NCBI GenBank assembly: GCA_028284905.1
Contig: JANQQU010000093.1
Span: 310,001 to 374,000, forward strand
DNA: 64,000 bases
Direction: 5' to 3'
Origin: Calditrichia bacterium
GTDB taxonomy: Bacteria; Calditrichota; Calditrichia; RBG-13-44-9; J075
This document shows positions 20,008 through 29,500 of the stretch, in pieces. The notes below the pieces were generated by a model, which had not been told where the DNA came from, did no database searches, and saw nothing but the letters and a program-made list of their open reading frames with translations. The translations under genes were made by a program, and so were the position numbers. The stretch's first letter is position 1. The number at the start of each line of letters is the position of its first letter.

Positions 20008-20502
20008 TCAATCCGTGAAAAACAATTCCGCCGTCAATTTCCGGGCAAAATCATCAATCTTTTTCGATGAAAGCGTTGAGACATTTTTGTTCACCCGGGC
20101 AATTTTCCGAACAAAATATTTTTCGATAAAATTCATTTTCGAAAAATCAAATTCACCTCCGAAAATATCAACAGTCATTGCGTGCTGCCGGAGCACTTCC
20201 GGGAAAGCGTTCCGCAGCTGTTCCTCTGCCTTTTCCCCGGTTTCCATGCAACAAAGGAAGAGCGCAAGCTTTTTGTGGAGGAGCATCTCCAGATGATCCT
20301 CACAAAAATGGCAGACCTGATTTTGGATTTTTCCGGCATGGATGGAACCACCAATAATGATTAGATCATACATGGCTAAGTTGGGTTGGGAGATAGATTT
20401 GATGTTGTGCAGATCGACAATGCCCGGTAAGCGTTGCCGGAGCGCTTTTGCGGATTTCTTCGCACAGCCATGGCGGCTCATATAAGCGATGAGTGTTTGC
20501 AT
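20008..20502 (-). CDS. Flavodoxin-domain protein (HemG-like)
   Basis: A 164-residue flavodoxin fold. The FMN phosphate loop is YMSRHGCAKKSA at the N-terminus, followed by IIIGGSIHAGKIQ and LALFLCCMETGEKAEEQ, the pattern of the flavodoxin_5 family that includes menaquinone-dependent protoporphyrinogen IX dehydrogenase HemG. No membrane segment. Conversion of protoporphyrinogen IX to protoporphyrin IX is possible, but no heme-biosynthesis neighbour supports it; general redox use of FMN is as likely. RBS AAGGAGA is upstream. The 3' end abuts repeat copy A. Confidence 0.75.
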   Translation of the reverse strand: MQTLIAYMSRHGCAKKSAKALRQRLPGIVDLHNIKSISQPNLAMYDLIIIGGSIHAGKIQNQVCHFCEDHLEMLLHKKLALFLCCMETGEKAEEQLRNAFPEVLRQHAMTVDIFGGEFDFSKMNFIEKYFVRKIARVNKNVSTLSSKKIDDFARKLTAELFFTD

Positions 20503-20604
20503 ATTCTCTCCTTCGACGGTAAAGAATACTCACCGGAAATTTACATCGAAAAAAATTGTGTCTCAACATTTTGCTAAAAATCTTGAATCAGGAAGGTGCT
20601 CAAA

Positions 20605-21330
20605 ATGAAATCATTTGAGAAGCAGGACAGCTATCAAATTCGCTGCGAGTGGGGGGCAGAAGGAATGAACTACCTCTCTCCCTGCTGTGATGTTTGCATT
20701 ATTGTAGATGTGCTTTCCTTTACAACCAGTGTCGATATCGCCGTTAGCCAGGGCGCCCGCATCTATCCTTATCGCTGGCAGGATGAATCTATTCGGGATT
20801 TTGCAAAACGGATTGGTGTCGATATTGCCGGTAAAGACCATCCTCGTCAGTTTTCCCTGAAGCCTTCCACGCTGACAGATATTCCTCCGGAAACTGAACT
20901 GATTTTAGCATCTCCCAATGGCGCTACTCTTTCCACATTAAGCAAAAGTCCGATTACAATTGCGGGATCGCTTCGCAACGCAAGCGCTGTCGGTGCCTAT
21001 GCTCGTAAACGCGGAAAAGTAATTTGTGTTATCCCCGCCGGGGAAAGATGGGAAGATGGCAGCATTCGTTTCGCTCTGGAAGATTACCTCGGTGCTGGCG
21101 CGATTCTGAACGAATTATCCGGAAATTTTTCCCCGGAAGCACAAGCTGCCAAAGCTCTTTTTCATAAACATCAAGATCAAATATTTCACACGATTTATGC
21201 GTCGATTTCCGGAAAAGAAAAACAAGAGAAACAGTTAGATGAGGATGTGAAGCTGGCCACTGAATGGAATGTAAGCAATGCCGTGCCAGTCTTAAGGGGA
21301 AGTTGTTATGAAAATGTGGGGAAAGGATAA
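20605..21330 (+). CDS. 2-phosphosulfolactate phosphatase family protein (ComB-like)
   Basis: 241 residues from ATG 20605. RBS AGGAAGG lies 8 bases upstream, so the earlier GTG at 20596 (inside the RBS) is not used. ComB-family signatures are present: IIVDVLSFTTSVDIAV, LASPNGATLS, VIPAGERWEDGSIRFALED and GAGAIL. ComB is Mg-dependent and hydrolyses 2-phospho-3-sulfolactate in archaeal coenzyme M synthesis. Bacterial homologues are common without the rest of that pathway, and none of comA, comC, comD or comE is present here, so the physiological substrate is uncertain. Cytosolic. It is divergent from the flavodoxin gene (102 bases between starts) and followed immediately by a heptad tract. Confidence 0.85.
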   Translation: MKSFEKQDSYQIRCEWGAEGMNYLSPCCDVCIIVDVLSFTTSVDIAVSQGARIYPYRWQDESIRDFAKRIGVDIAGKDHPRQFSLKPSTLTDIPPETELILASPNGATLSTLSKSPITIAGSLRNASAVGAYARKRGKVICVIPAGERWEDGSIRFALEDYLGAGAILNELSGNFSPEAQAAKALFHKHQDQIFHTIYASISGKEKQEKQLDEDVKLATEWNVSNAVPVLRGSCYENVGKG

Positions 21331-21360
21331 TCGTTGTTCGTTGATCGTCGTTCGTTCTTA
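21331..21360. repeat. Heptanucleotide tract immediately after comB-like stop
   Basis: Units TCGTTGT, TCGTTGA, TCGTCGT, TCGTTCT start at the first base after the TAA stop of the ComB-like gene. Same consensus family as 19876-19912 and 30125-30183. Confidence 0.8.
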
Positions 21361-21382
21361 ATTATCCATCTACAGTATCTTA

Positions 21383-21455
21383 GTTGGCTTACATTACTTA
21401 CGCCAACGGCGTTACAGACCAACGCCCAATCCTGTCGCTCGCGACTGTATTGGGC
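21383..21455. repeat. 73-nt palindromic dispersed repeat, copy B
   Basis: Same start (GTTGGCTTA), same length and same two inverted repeats as copy A at 19929-20001. In both copies the repeat lies about 20-25 bases after a CGTT-type heptad tract, so the two appear to travel or arise together. Confidence 0.8.
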
Positions 21456-21506
21456 ATGGATATCCGTGAAATCACAAAGGCTCCACCAAACTATAATATT
21501 GCGATT

Positions 21507-21547
21507 AAAAAAAGTAGCCGCACCCGCCACAAAATGACGGATGCAGC
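21507..21547 (-). terminator. Intrinsic terminator of the ABC exporter operon
   Basis: On the minus strand GCTGCATCCGTC pairs with GGCGGGTGCGGC (12 pairs, three of them G-U), with a short loop and a run of T residues after TA. It lies directly after the membrane fusion protein stop at 21558. Confidence 0.8.
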
Positions 21548-21557
21548 CCTCGGAGAT

Positions 21558-22637
21558 TTAAATCTTCTTAATCTTTTCTTCTTCTGCCAGCCCGGAAACC
21601 ACTTCGATGTTGATGCCATCGGAAATACCGGTCTGGATTTGCCGGCGTTCAAAATTCTGTTTTTCATCCACGGCCACTTCCACAAAAGTCTTTTCATCTT
21701 CGAAGATGACATTCCCTTCCCGGACGGCCAGTACGCTTTTCTTCTGCTGTAAAACGATGTCCGCATTGGCGCTGTAGCCGGCCCGCAGAAATGTGTTCTT
21801 CGGTATCTGGATCGCCGCGCGAATCTCGAACTTGATCGCGCCTTCGTCCACGATGCCTTTCGGAGAAATATATTCCAGCCGGGCCAAGAACGTTTCTTCA
21901 TCCAATGCGCCGATCTTTAGATGCAAATCCATCCCGATCTTTAACTTGCCCACCTCGGTTTCATCGACCATACCTTCGAAGATCATTTCCTGCATATTGG
22001 CAATGGTTGCGATAGTCGTGCCATCATTGAAGGTGTTGGTTTCGATAACAAAACTGCCTTCCTTCACTGGCACATCGAGCACCATCCCGGCAACCGTCGC
22101 CCGCACCTGGTTGGAAACTGTGCCGGATTTTTTTGAAGCGCCTTCACGGATCAAATCCAGGTTGTTCTCTGCCGATGCCAGGGATTCCTTATAGAGATTA
22201 TGGGATAGTTGCGCCTGGTTGTATTCATATTCGGAAATAAGATTCTCTTCAAAGAGTGCTTTCTGGCGCTTTAGTTCTTTTTCCGCATTCTTGAGGTTGA
22301 TGCGCGCTGTTTTCACACTCGCTTCCGCATTGTTCAAAGCGACGACGTCCGGTATAATTTTGATCCGGGCAACCAGCTGGCCGGCAGTGGTTTTTTCTCC
22401 CGCTTCCACGTATAGCTTTTCTACAACGCCGGATACCTGGGATTTAATCTCCACCTCTTTTCGCGGTTTAATTGAGCCGGTGGCAACCGTTTTCCGGATA
22501 ATATCGGTAACAAACGGCGTTTCCGTTTCATAAACAACCGGCGGCGCTTCGGATTTTTGATAAAGGAAATACCCGGTGCCTAAAAATAAACCAACCACTA
22601 AAAATAATCCGATCCCTAATAATATCTTTTTAAACAT
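21558..22637 (-). CDS. Periplasmic membrane-fusion protein of MacAB-type exporter
   Basis: A 359-residue HlyD/MacA-family adaptor linking the inner-membrane ABC transporter to an outer-membrane channel. An N-terminal membrane anchor (ILLGIGLFLVVGLFLGTGYF) is followed by the lipoyl half (TGSIKPRKEVEIKSQVSGVV), a helical hairpin about residues 95-165 (LNNAEASVKTARINLKNAEK and on), the second lipoyl half (VRATVAGMVLDVPVKEGSFV) and the beta-barrel domain. It is the last gene of a leftward operon after an ATPase and two permeases. A 205-base gap with a hairpin separates it from the permease. RBS AGGAGTG. No outer-membrane TolC-like gene is in the operon. Confidence 0.92.
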   Translation of the reverse strand: MFKKILLGIGLFLVVGLFLGTGYFLYQKSEAPPVVYETETPFVTDIIRKTVATGSIKPRKEVEIKSQVSGVVEKLYVEAGEKTTAGQLVARIKIIPDVVALNNAEASVKTARINLKNAEKELKRQKALFEENLISEYEYNQAQLSHNLYKESLASAENNLDLIREGASKKSGTVSNQVRATVAGMVLDVPVKEGSFVIETNTFNDGTTIATIANMQEMIFEGMVDETEVGKLKIGMDLHLKIGALDEETFLARLEYISPKGIVDEGAIKFEIRAAIQIPKNTFLRAGYSANADIVLQQKKSVLAVREGNVIFEDEKTFVEVAVDEKQNFERRQIQTGISDGINIEVVSGLAEEEKIKKI

Positions 22638-22739
22638 GACAACACTCCTGAATTGGCATTTAAGTAATTCTACTTTCTGAGTAAGCGGACAAAAATATTT
22701 GGGTGATAATCAGATAGTCTGTATTTCTCCGGAATATTT

Positions 22740-22773
22740 GCCCATTTGTAGATTTGCAAATTTGCAAATGGGC
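22740..22773. repeat. Hairpin between ABC permease and membrane-fusion genes
   Basis: GCCCATTTG (22740-22748) pairs with CAAATGGGC (22765-22773). The loop contains ATTTGCAAATTTGCAAAT, itself a 7-base repeat. It lacks a T-run on the coding strand, so it may act as an mRNA processing or stability element inside the operon. Confidence 0.5.
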
Positions 22774-22842
22774 AACAATGCCGAATTGTTCAGTGCTGTT
22801 AACATTTTTGTCTCATTACATACATTGGATATTGAAAATTTA

Positions 22843-24093
22843 TTACTCGTCTCTTAAAGCAATCACCGGATTTACCCGGGCGGCCTTTGCACCGGGAATC
22901 ACCCCGGCAATTGTGCCAACGATAGCCAGCACCACCATGGCCGTAACAGCCACGTTGAAGTTGATTTCCGGCTGGGCGAAGAAGCTGGATTCCAGATTAA
23001 ATTCCGACATCGCGAAACTGATTAACTCGATCAGAGCGACACCGAGGAACAGGCCCAAATAGCCGGCGACGCCGGTAATAATCAATGATTCCTGAACGAC
23101 CATCATAATCAGGGAGAAAGGCTTGGCGCCGACGGATTTGCGGATGCCAATTTCCCGGGTACGCTCTTTCACGATGATCATCATAATGTTTCCGACACCG
23201 ACCATACCAGCGATGATTGTTCCGATCGCCACCAGCCAGCTAAATCCGCGGATGCCGCTAAACAACGCCTGCATACTTTTGAATTGCTCTTCGACATTTG
23301 CACTGCCAAAAGCCTGCCGGTCGTCGGGATGAATTTTATGGCGCTTGGCCAGTAGCGTTTTTACTTTTTCCTCTACCGTAATCGCGGGCACACCATCCTG
23401 TGGAATAAACGCAAACCAACCAATAGTATTCCCCTGGTTAAACACCTGCTGCATGGTGGTGTTGGGAATGAATACGGTTTGCACATCATTGATGGCATTT
23501 TCCCCTTTTTGTTGACTGTCGAAAACCCCGACGACTTTGTAGTGAACCCCGCTGATGCGGATATAATCGCCAATCGGATTTTCATCTGCTTCAAAAAGAA
23601 CTTCCACGACTCGCCGGCCAATAACAGCAACTTTCCGTTTCTGCCGGATATCGAGCGAGTTGATATATCGCCCTTCGCTGATTTGCATCGCTTTTACTTC
23701 CCGAAATTGGGGATAATCGCCGAATATTCGAAAAGAGGCACTTTCGCTGTCATGGCTAATAGTGATGCCCACACCCATTGCATTTCTTGGAGAGACAATG
23801 GCAATTTCCGGAATTCGCTCCTGAATTGCAGCAAAGTCGTCATTGGTAAGATGAACCGCCCGACCCGGCTTAAAGCCCTGGTAGGGGATACTGGTGCGCT
23901 GCGTCCAGACAAATACGGCGTTCTTGGCGATGTCAAAATCGCGCATCGCACCATTCTCCAGGCCAGTGCCGGCACCGAGAAGAATGACCAGCATAAATAT
24001 GCCCCAGAAAACCCCAAAGGCCGTTAACGCGGTGCGCAGCTTATGCTTGCGGATGGTGAGAAATATTTCCTGCCATTTATCATAATCGAACAT
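22843..24093 (-). CDS. ABC transporter permease, MacB/FtsX type (second permease)
   Basis: 416 residues in the MacB layout: a short cytosolic N-terminus, TM1 (LRTALTAFGVFWGIFMLVIL), a large periplasmic MacB-PCD domain (about residues 45-280), then three C-terminal TM helices (FtsX domain, with VGVGNIMMIIVKERTREIGIRKSVGA) and the PGAKAARVNPVIALRDE ending typical of the family. Starts 11 bases after the first permease; the two share close motifs and probably form a heterodimer. Works with the ATPase and fusion protein to export a peptide, lipid or drug-like substrate; the substrate is unknown. Confidence 0.92.
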   Translation of the reverse strand: MFDYDKWQEIFLTIRKHKLRTALTAFGVFWGIFMLVILLGAGTGLENGAMRDFDIAKNAVFVWTQRTSIPYQGFKPGRAVHLTNDDFAAIQERIPEIAIVSPRNAMGVGITISHDSESASFRIFGDYPQFREVKAMQISEGRYINSLDIRQKRKVAVIGRRVVEVLFEADENPIGDYIRISGVHYKVVGVFDSQQKGENAINDVQTVFIPNTTMQQVFNQGNTIGWFAFIPQDGVPAITVEEKVKTLLAKRHKIHPDDRQAFGSANVEEQFKSMQALFSGIRGFSWLVAIGTIIAGMVGVGNIMMIIVKERTREIGIRKSVGAKPFSLIMMVVQESLIITGVAGYLGLFLGVALIELISFAMSEFNLESSFFAQPEINFNVAVTAMVVLAIVGTIAGVIPGAKAARVNPVIALRDE

Positions 24094-24104
24094 TGCAATC
24101 TTCC

Positions 24105-25352
24105 TTATTCATTTCTTAAAGCAACCACCGGGTTTACTTTGGCAGCACGTAAGGCCGGGACCAGACCGGCAATGGCTCCGGCAATTATCAGAACAATCGT
24201 CGCACTGATCGCTGTCGTAAAATCGATCTCCGGGCGATTGAAAAACTCCACATTGGCGCCAGCCATTTCCATGATGTAGTTCAGGCCTTCCAATAACGCA
24301 ACGCCGACCACCAGCCCACTGTAACCGGCAACCGCAGTAATCAAAACCGATTCCTGCAGGATCAGGCTGACAATCGAGCGCGGTGTTGCACCGACTGCTT
24401 TGCGAATGCCAATTTCCCGGGTGCGTTCCTTGACGACAATAATCATAATATTGCTGATCCCAACAATGCCGGCCAGCAGTGTACCGAGCCCGACAAACCA
24501 TACAAAAGATTTGATCCCGATAAACAGGTTTAAAATAGAGCGATGTTGGTCTTCCTGGTTATGGGTCCAGAACGCCCGGTTATCCTCCGGGTGAACCAAA
24601 TGGCGTTGTCGGAGTAATTTGATTATCCGGTTTTCCAGGGCTTTACCAGGAACACCGTCGGCGGTGGTTACTGCAAAGAGGTTGACACTTTTGTCTGTAT
24701 TGAAACTGCGTTGAAAGGTGCTGAAGGGGATGTAAATTCGCTGGGATTGTTGAATATCAAAGCCTTCGAAGCGATAAACACCAACCACCCGAAAATGGCT
24801 GCCGCGAATATCGATGTATTTGCCGACCGGATCTTCATCCGGCTCAAAAAGTACCTCAGCGACGCGATCGCCAATCACACAAATCTTTCGCGCGGAAACG
24901 TCATCCATCCAGTTCAGCTTACGACCGGCGATATACTTTTGCGTAACCTTAATGACGAAATAATCCTGCTCCGCACCAAAAATACCAAACGATGCCCCCT
25001 TCTTGCCATGGCGTACCATAAAGTTGCCAAAGAGAAAATTTTCCGGGGACATTACTTCGATACCGTCAATATTCTCTTCTATTGCTTTCAGGTCTGCTTC
25101 GCTGAACTGTAGCGGGCGGCCGGGTGGCATCCCTTTGTAAGGCATCGTCGTGCTGCCGGTAAAAAACCAGATGCTATTGGTTGCATCAAGCAACATGCGT
25201 TGCTGCACGCCATTTTGTAATCCCTGGCCGGCCCCCAGCAACGTTACCAGCATCAGGATACCCCAAAAGACACTAAAAGCAGTTGCGGCAGTGCGCAGTT
25301 TATTCTTGCGAATAGTGCTGAAAATTTCCTGCCATTTATCCAAATCAAACAT
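24105..25352 (-). CDS. ABC transporter permease, MacB/FtsX type (first permease)
   Basis: 415 residues, a paralogue of the next gene: TM1 (LRTAATAFSVFWGILMLVTL), periplasmic MacB-PCD domain, three C-terminal TM helices including VGISNIMIIVVKERTREIGI, and the ending RAAKVNPVVALRNE. The two permeases keep near-identical first 40 residues, consistent with gene duplication within the operon. ATG 25352 is preceded by GGAAAAA. Located 198 bases downstream of the ATPase gene. Confidence 0.92.
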   Translation of the reverse strand: MFDLDKWQEIFSTIRKNKLRTAATAFSVFWGILMLVTLLGAGQGLQNGVQQRMLLDATNSIWFFTGSTTMPYKGMPPGRPLQFSEADLKAIEENIDGIEVMSPENFLFGNFMVRHGKKGASFGIFGAEQDYFVIKVTQKYIAGRKLNWMDDVSARKICVIGDRVAEVLFEPDEDPVGKYIDIRGSHFRVVGVYRFEGFDIQQSQRIYIPFSTFQRSFNTDKSVNLFAVTTADGVPGKALENRIIKLLRQRHLVHPEDNRAFWTHNQEDQHRSILNLFIGIKSFVWFVGLGTLLAGIVGISNIMIIVVKERTREIGIRKAVGATPRSIVSLILQESVLITAVAGYSGLVVGVALLEGLNYIMEMAGANVEFFNRPEIDFTTAISATIVLIIAGAIAGLVPALRAAKVNPVVALRNE

Positions 25353-25482
25353 AGTTTTTCCGTAAAAAATTTTCCGTTAAAAAAAGTCAAAATGTTATTG
25401 ATAAAGCCTGGTAGTTTGTCGAACATAATTTGATGAATTCAATCGAAGTAAATCCATAAGAAGCAAGTGAATACTTTTGCAG

Positions 25483-25514
25483 ATTTGCTCATTTGCTCAT
25501 CAGCTCATCTGCAC
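25483..25514. repeat. Octanucleotide tandem repeat in ABC operon
   Basis: Four 8-base units ATTTGCTC, ATTTGCTC, ATCAGCTC, ATCTGCAC lie between the ATPase and first permease genes. Period 8 rather than the 7 seen elsewhere. Confidence 0.7.
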
Positions 25515-25550
25515 TAATCCCGCCAAATATCAATGGACAAACTACTGGTC

Positions 25551-26237
25551 TTACGCCGCAGGCAGTTGATAATTCTTATCGAGGATCAATCCGTCTTTCA
25601 GGTAAATGACCCGCTCTGTGCTGCGGGCGATATCATTTTCGTGGGTAACGATAACGACGGTTTTACCGCTGTGATTTACTTCCTGGAAAATCTTCATCAC
25701 TTCGGCGGAGGTGGTACTGTCCAGGGCGCCAGTCGGTTCATCGGCGAGAATGATTTTCGGATTGCTGATCAGCGCACGGGCGATGGCGATTCGCTGCTTT
25801 TGCCCACCGGAAAGCTCCGCAGGCAGATGATCCGCCCATTCCAGTAAACCCATTTTTTCCAGATATTCCAGGGCCATCTGGTTGCGCTTCTTGCGGCTGA
25901 TCTTTTCGTAGTAAAGCGGGAGGGCGACATTTTCCATGGCGTTTTTGAATGGAATCAGGTTAAAAGACTGAAACACAAAACCTATCGATTGATTGCGATA
26001 AACTGCCGCTTTGCTTTCGCTGATGTTTCCGATTAATTCTCCCCCGAGGTGATACTCTCCTTTATCGAGTGTATCGAGAATACCGAGGAGATTTAAAAGC
26101 GTAGATTTACCCGAGCCGGAAGAGCCCATGATCGAGACCAATTCGCCCTCGCGGATCTCCATGTCGATGCCTTTTAATACATGCAGGGATTGCTTGCCCA
26201 TCGGGTAGGATTTGTGAACATCTTTTAATGAAATCAT
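25551..26237 (-). CDS. ABC transporter ATPase, MacB/LolD family
   Basis: 228 residues from ATG 26237 ([16 protein letters not shown]). A longer frame to 26297 adds 20 residues that do not look like the family. Walker [10 protein letters not shown] (residues 38-46), Q-loop region QSFNLIPF, signature [15 protein letters not shown], Walker [14 protein letters not shown] and H-loop VTHE are all intact. First gene of the leftward exporter operon. The 296-base gap to the divergent CRTAC1 gene must hold promoters for both. Confidence 0.93.
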   Translation of the reverse strand: MISLKDVHKSYPMGKQSLHVLKGIDMEIREGELVSIMGSSGSGKSTLLNLLGILDTLDKGEYHLGGELIGNISESKAAVYRNQSIGFVFQSFNLIPFKNAMENVALPLYYEKISRKKRNQMALEYLEKMGLLEWADHLPAELSGGQKQRIAIARALISNPKIILADEPTGALDSTTSAEVMKIFQEVNHSGKTVVIVTHENDIARSTERVIYLKDGLILDKNYQLPAA

Positions 26238-26533
26238 CGTCAGTTTCCGATTTTTTGCTGTTACCGTTCGCGTCTGAAAATTACTTTCCGCAAACATACA
26301 AAAAAATTTCAGGAAAGTTTGAAATAGAGGCGTTTTTTGACAACTGGTGACATTTTTTTACAAATACCCGGACATTTTTTACGGCCGGCAAATAATAATT
26401 TTTGTGTCATAAGTTGCTCAATTTTAAACGGATAGCACCCTTGTCCGTGCTGCGTTAATTTTTTTCGAATTTTTCCTTGGATAATTGCTCTGTCATTCGG
26501 TCTTTTTAGCTGGAAAAATTCGGAGAGATCTTA

Positions 26534-29500
26534 ATGAATTGTTTGAAAATATTCTTTGGCTTGATGTTGGTGGTTTTAGCGTTTTTCCTCGGTTGCGATG
26601 AAAGTATTGATATCGATCCCCGAACTTCCCAGTTGATGATCGTTCATCGAAACGTCGGATTGGCCTACCTGGAAGAAAACAAGTTGGACGAGGCTGCGGA
26701 AGAGTTCCGTAAATTAAGCGAAATTGCCCCCTGGGAGCCATTGGGCTTTACCAACCTCGGGCTAACCTATCTCCGGCGCGGAGAGCTGGATGAGGCTGCC
26801 TGGTGGTTTAATCAATCGCTTAGCCTGGTCTCCCGCCATCCGGAAACAACCCTTTTGCTGGCGATGGCCTATGAAGGTGTCGATCGGAAGGCCGATGCAA
26901 TTAGCAGTCTGGAAGATGTTTTGACAAGATTCCCCGATAACGTCCGGGTATTATATCAACTGGGGCGTTATTACATTACTGATGAATCTGCAGATAACCT
27001 GAAAAAAGCGGAAATCCATCTTGGAAAAGTGGTGAATAGCCTGCCGGGAAATATCGCTGCTCGACTGGATTATATCGAGCTGTTGCTGCGGAATGGCAAT
27101 CATGAAGAAGCCTTACAACAAATGGAAATGCTTCGTCAGGTGTTACCGGAGATACCGGAAGGTGCGCTGACTGTCTTCGAACAAAGTCTGACGCTGTTGC
27201 GCGATGCCAGGGCGACAGAAGCCTTTGCGCCAATGCGCAGTTTCCATAACCTGATGCGCTCGACGGCGTTTTACCAGGCCGCGATTGCTCAGTTAAAAGG
27301 CATTGACGGCAGCGTTACCGGTATGCCCGTCGATCGCTTCTATCATCCGGTTTCAGCGTTTATGCCCGGTAAATCCCGACTGCCCGGCACGCTTCAATTT
27401 ACCGATGTTACCAGCGGGCTCGGCTTCGAAGCACTAAACCAAACCAGCGATGCCGCCAATAATACCAATGAAGCAAATATGATTTTTGCCGCCGAAGATT
27501 TTGATGGCGATGATGATCCGGATATCTTTCTCTCGCGCTGGAATGAAGCGGAAAATCGTTCCCGGCAATATTTCTATCGAAACGATAACGGTGTTTTTAG
27601 TGATGTGGCAAAGGACCTCGGAATTGCCCATGGCGGGAGGGATTTCCATGCGACATTCGCAGATTATGATAATGATGGCTATCTCGATCTCTTCGTTACC
27701 AATGCTGCTGCTCATCGCCTTTACAAGGGATCGGCTTCCGGTGTATTTACAGATGTTAGTAAGTCCGCTAATATCGTCACCGATTTTCCCACCCGTTCGG
27801 CATTTTTTGCTGATTTGGATCTGGAAGGTGATCTCGATTTATTGATTGCCGGTGAATCCGGTGTGCGCTTCTTTCGCAATAACCTTGATGGCAGTTTCGA
27901 AGATATTACCGTTGCCTCCGGTATTGGCAGTAGCGCAATGTCCGGCAGCCGCGATGCCGCTTTTGGCGATTTTGATGATGATGGTGATGTCGACATTGTT
28001 GTTGCTAATGAAAATTCCCCCAACCGGATGTTTGACAATTTACGGCAAAGTTACTTCCGCGATATCAGTGAGAAAAGTGCTGTCTTAAGCGAGAACAGCG
28101 CGGGCGCAATTACAGTTGGCGATTATAACAATGATGGCTATCTGGATTTCTTTCTCGCCAGTTGCAACGGTAGTGCACATAGATTGATGAAAAACCAGCA
28201 GGATGGCAGTTTCGCGGTGGACAGCGAATCCGATAGCGTGTTCGCTGTTGTTGCCGGCAAAGCGCTGCTGGATGCCCGGTTCTTTGATATGGATAACGAT
28301 GGTTATCTGGATCTGCTCACTGCAGGCATACCGGGAACGGAGAATGAGGAAAACGGGTTGTGGCTCTTCTATAACGACGGCAAAGGTAAATTCCTCGATG
28401 CCACTTCACTGTTACCACCCACAGCCGGCCCAACCGGTGCAATCGCTATTGCCGATTATGACAATGATGGCGATATGGACATTTTGCGGGCGGGATCAAA
28501 CAATGGCTTTCAGGTATTTCGAAATGATGGCGGCAATGTAAATAATTTTCTGAAGATACGCCTCGCCGGCGTGCGAACCGGCAGTGGCAAAAATAATTTT
28601 TTCGGCCTCGGCGCTAAAGTGGAAATGAAAGCCGGCGCACTCTACCAAATGAAGGTAATGGATGAGGCTATTGCTCACTTCGGGCTCGGCCCCCGGGAAG
28701 CTGCCGACGTCGTCCGGATTGTCTGGAGTAATGGCGTGCCGCAAAATCGCTTTAGCCCGGAGCGCAACCAAACCATCGTGGAAGAGCAGATACTGAAAGG
28801 CTCCTGCCCCTGGCTCTATGCCTGGAATGGCGAGAAGTTTGACTTTGTTACTGATGTTCTCTGGGCCAGTGCTTTGGGGATGCCGTTGGGGATTATGAGC
28901 GGGGAAATGGGCTATGCTTTCTCCGAATCCGCCGCCGAGCATATGAAGATTCCCGGTGATAAACTCGCACCCCGGGATGGCAAATACGAATTGCGCTTTA
29001 CCACCGAACTTTGGGAAACGCCCTATCTGGATGAAGTGAAACTGCTCGTTGTTGATCATCCTGATAGCGTTGAAATTTTTGTCGATGAAACATTCTACGT
29101 ACCCCCTTTTCCGAAACTACGAGTATACTCCGTTGCTAACCAACAAGCGCCGCTCAGTGCGACAGATGACCGCGGTAATGATTTACGGGAGAAAATCGCC
29201 CGGCGCGATGGCGATTATGTGTCCCATCTTACCCCGGACCGTTTCCAGGGTGTTACCCGTCTGCACGATCTCGTTCTCGATCTCGGCGATCTTGCCAGTG
29301 CCGATAGCATCTTCCTTTTCCTCGATGGCTGGCTGTTTCCCACCGATGCGAGTATCAATGTGAACATGACCCACAATGATCAGTATCGCACCATTATGCC
29401 CTATTTGCAGGTGATCAACGCGCGTGGGGAATGGGAGACTGTCATCTCGAATATTGGTTTTCCAAAAGGCAAATTTAAAACGATGATTATCGATCTCAGC

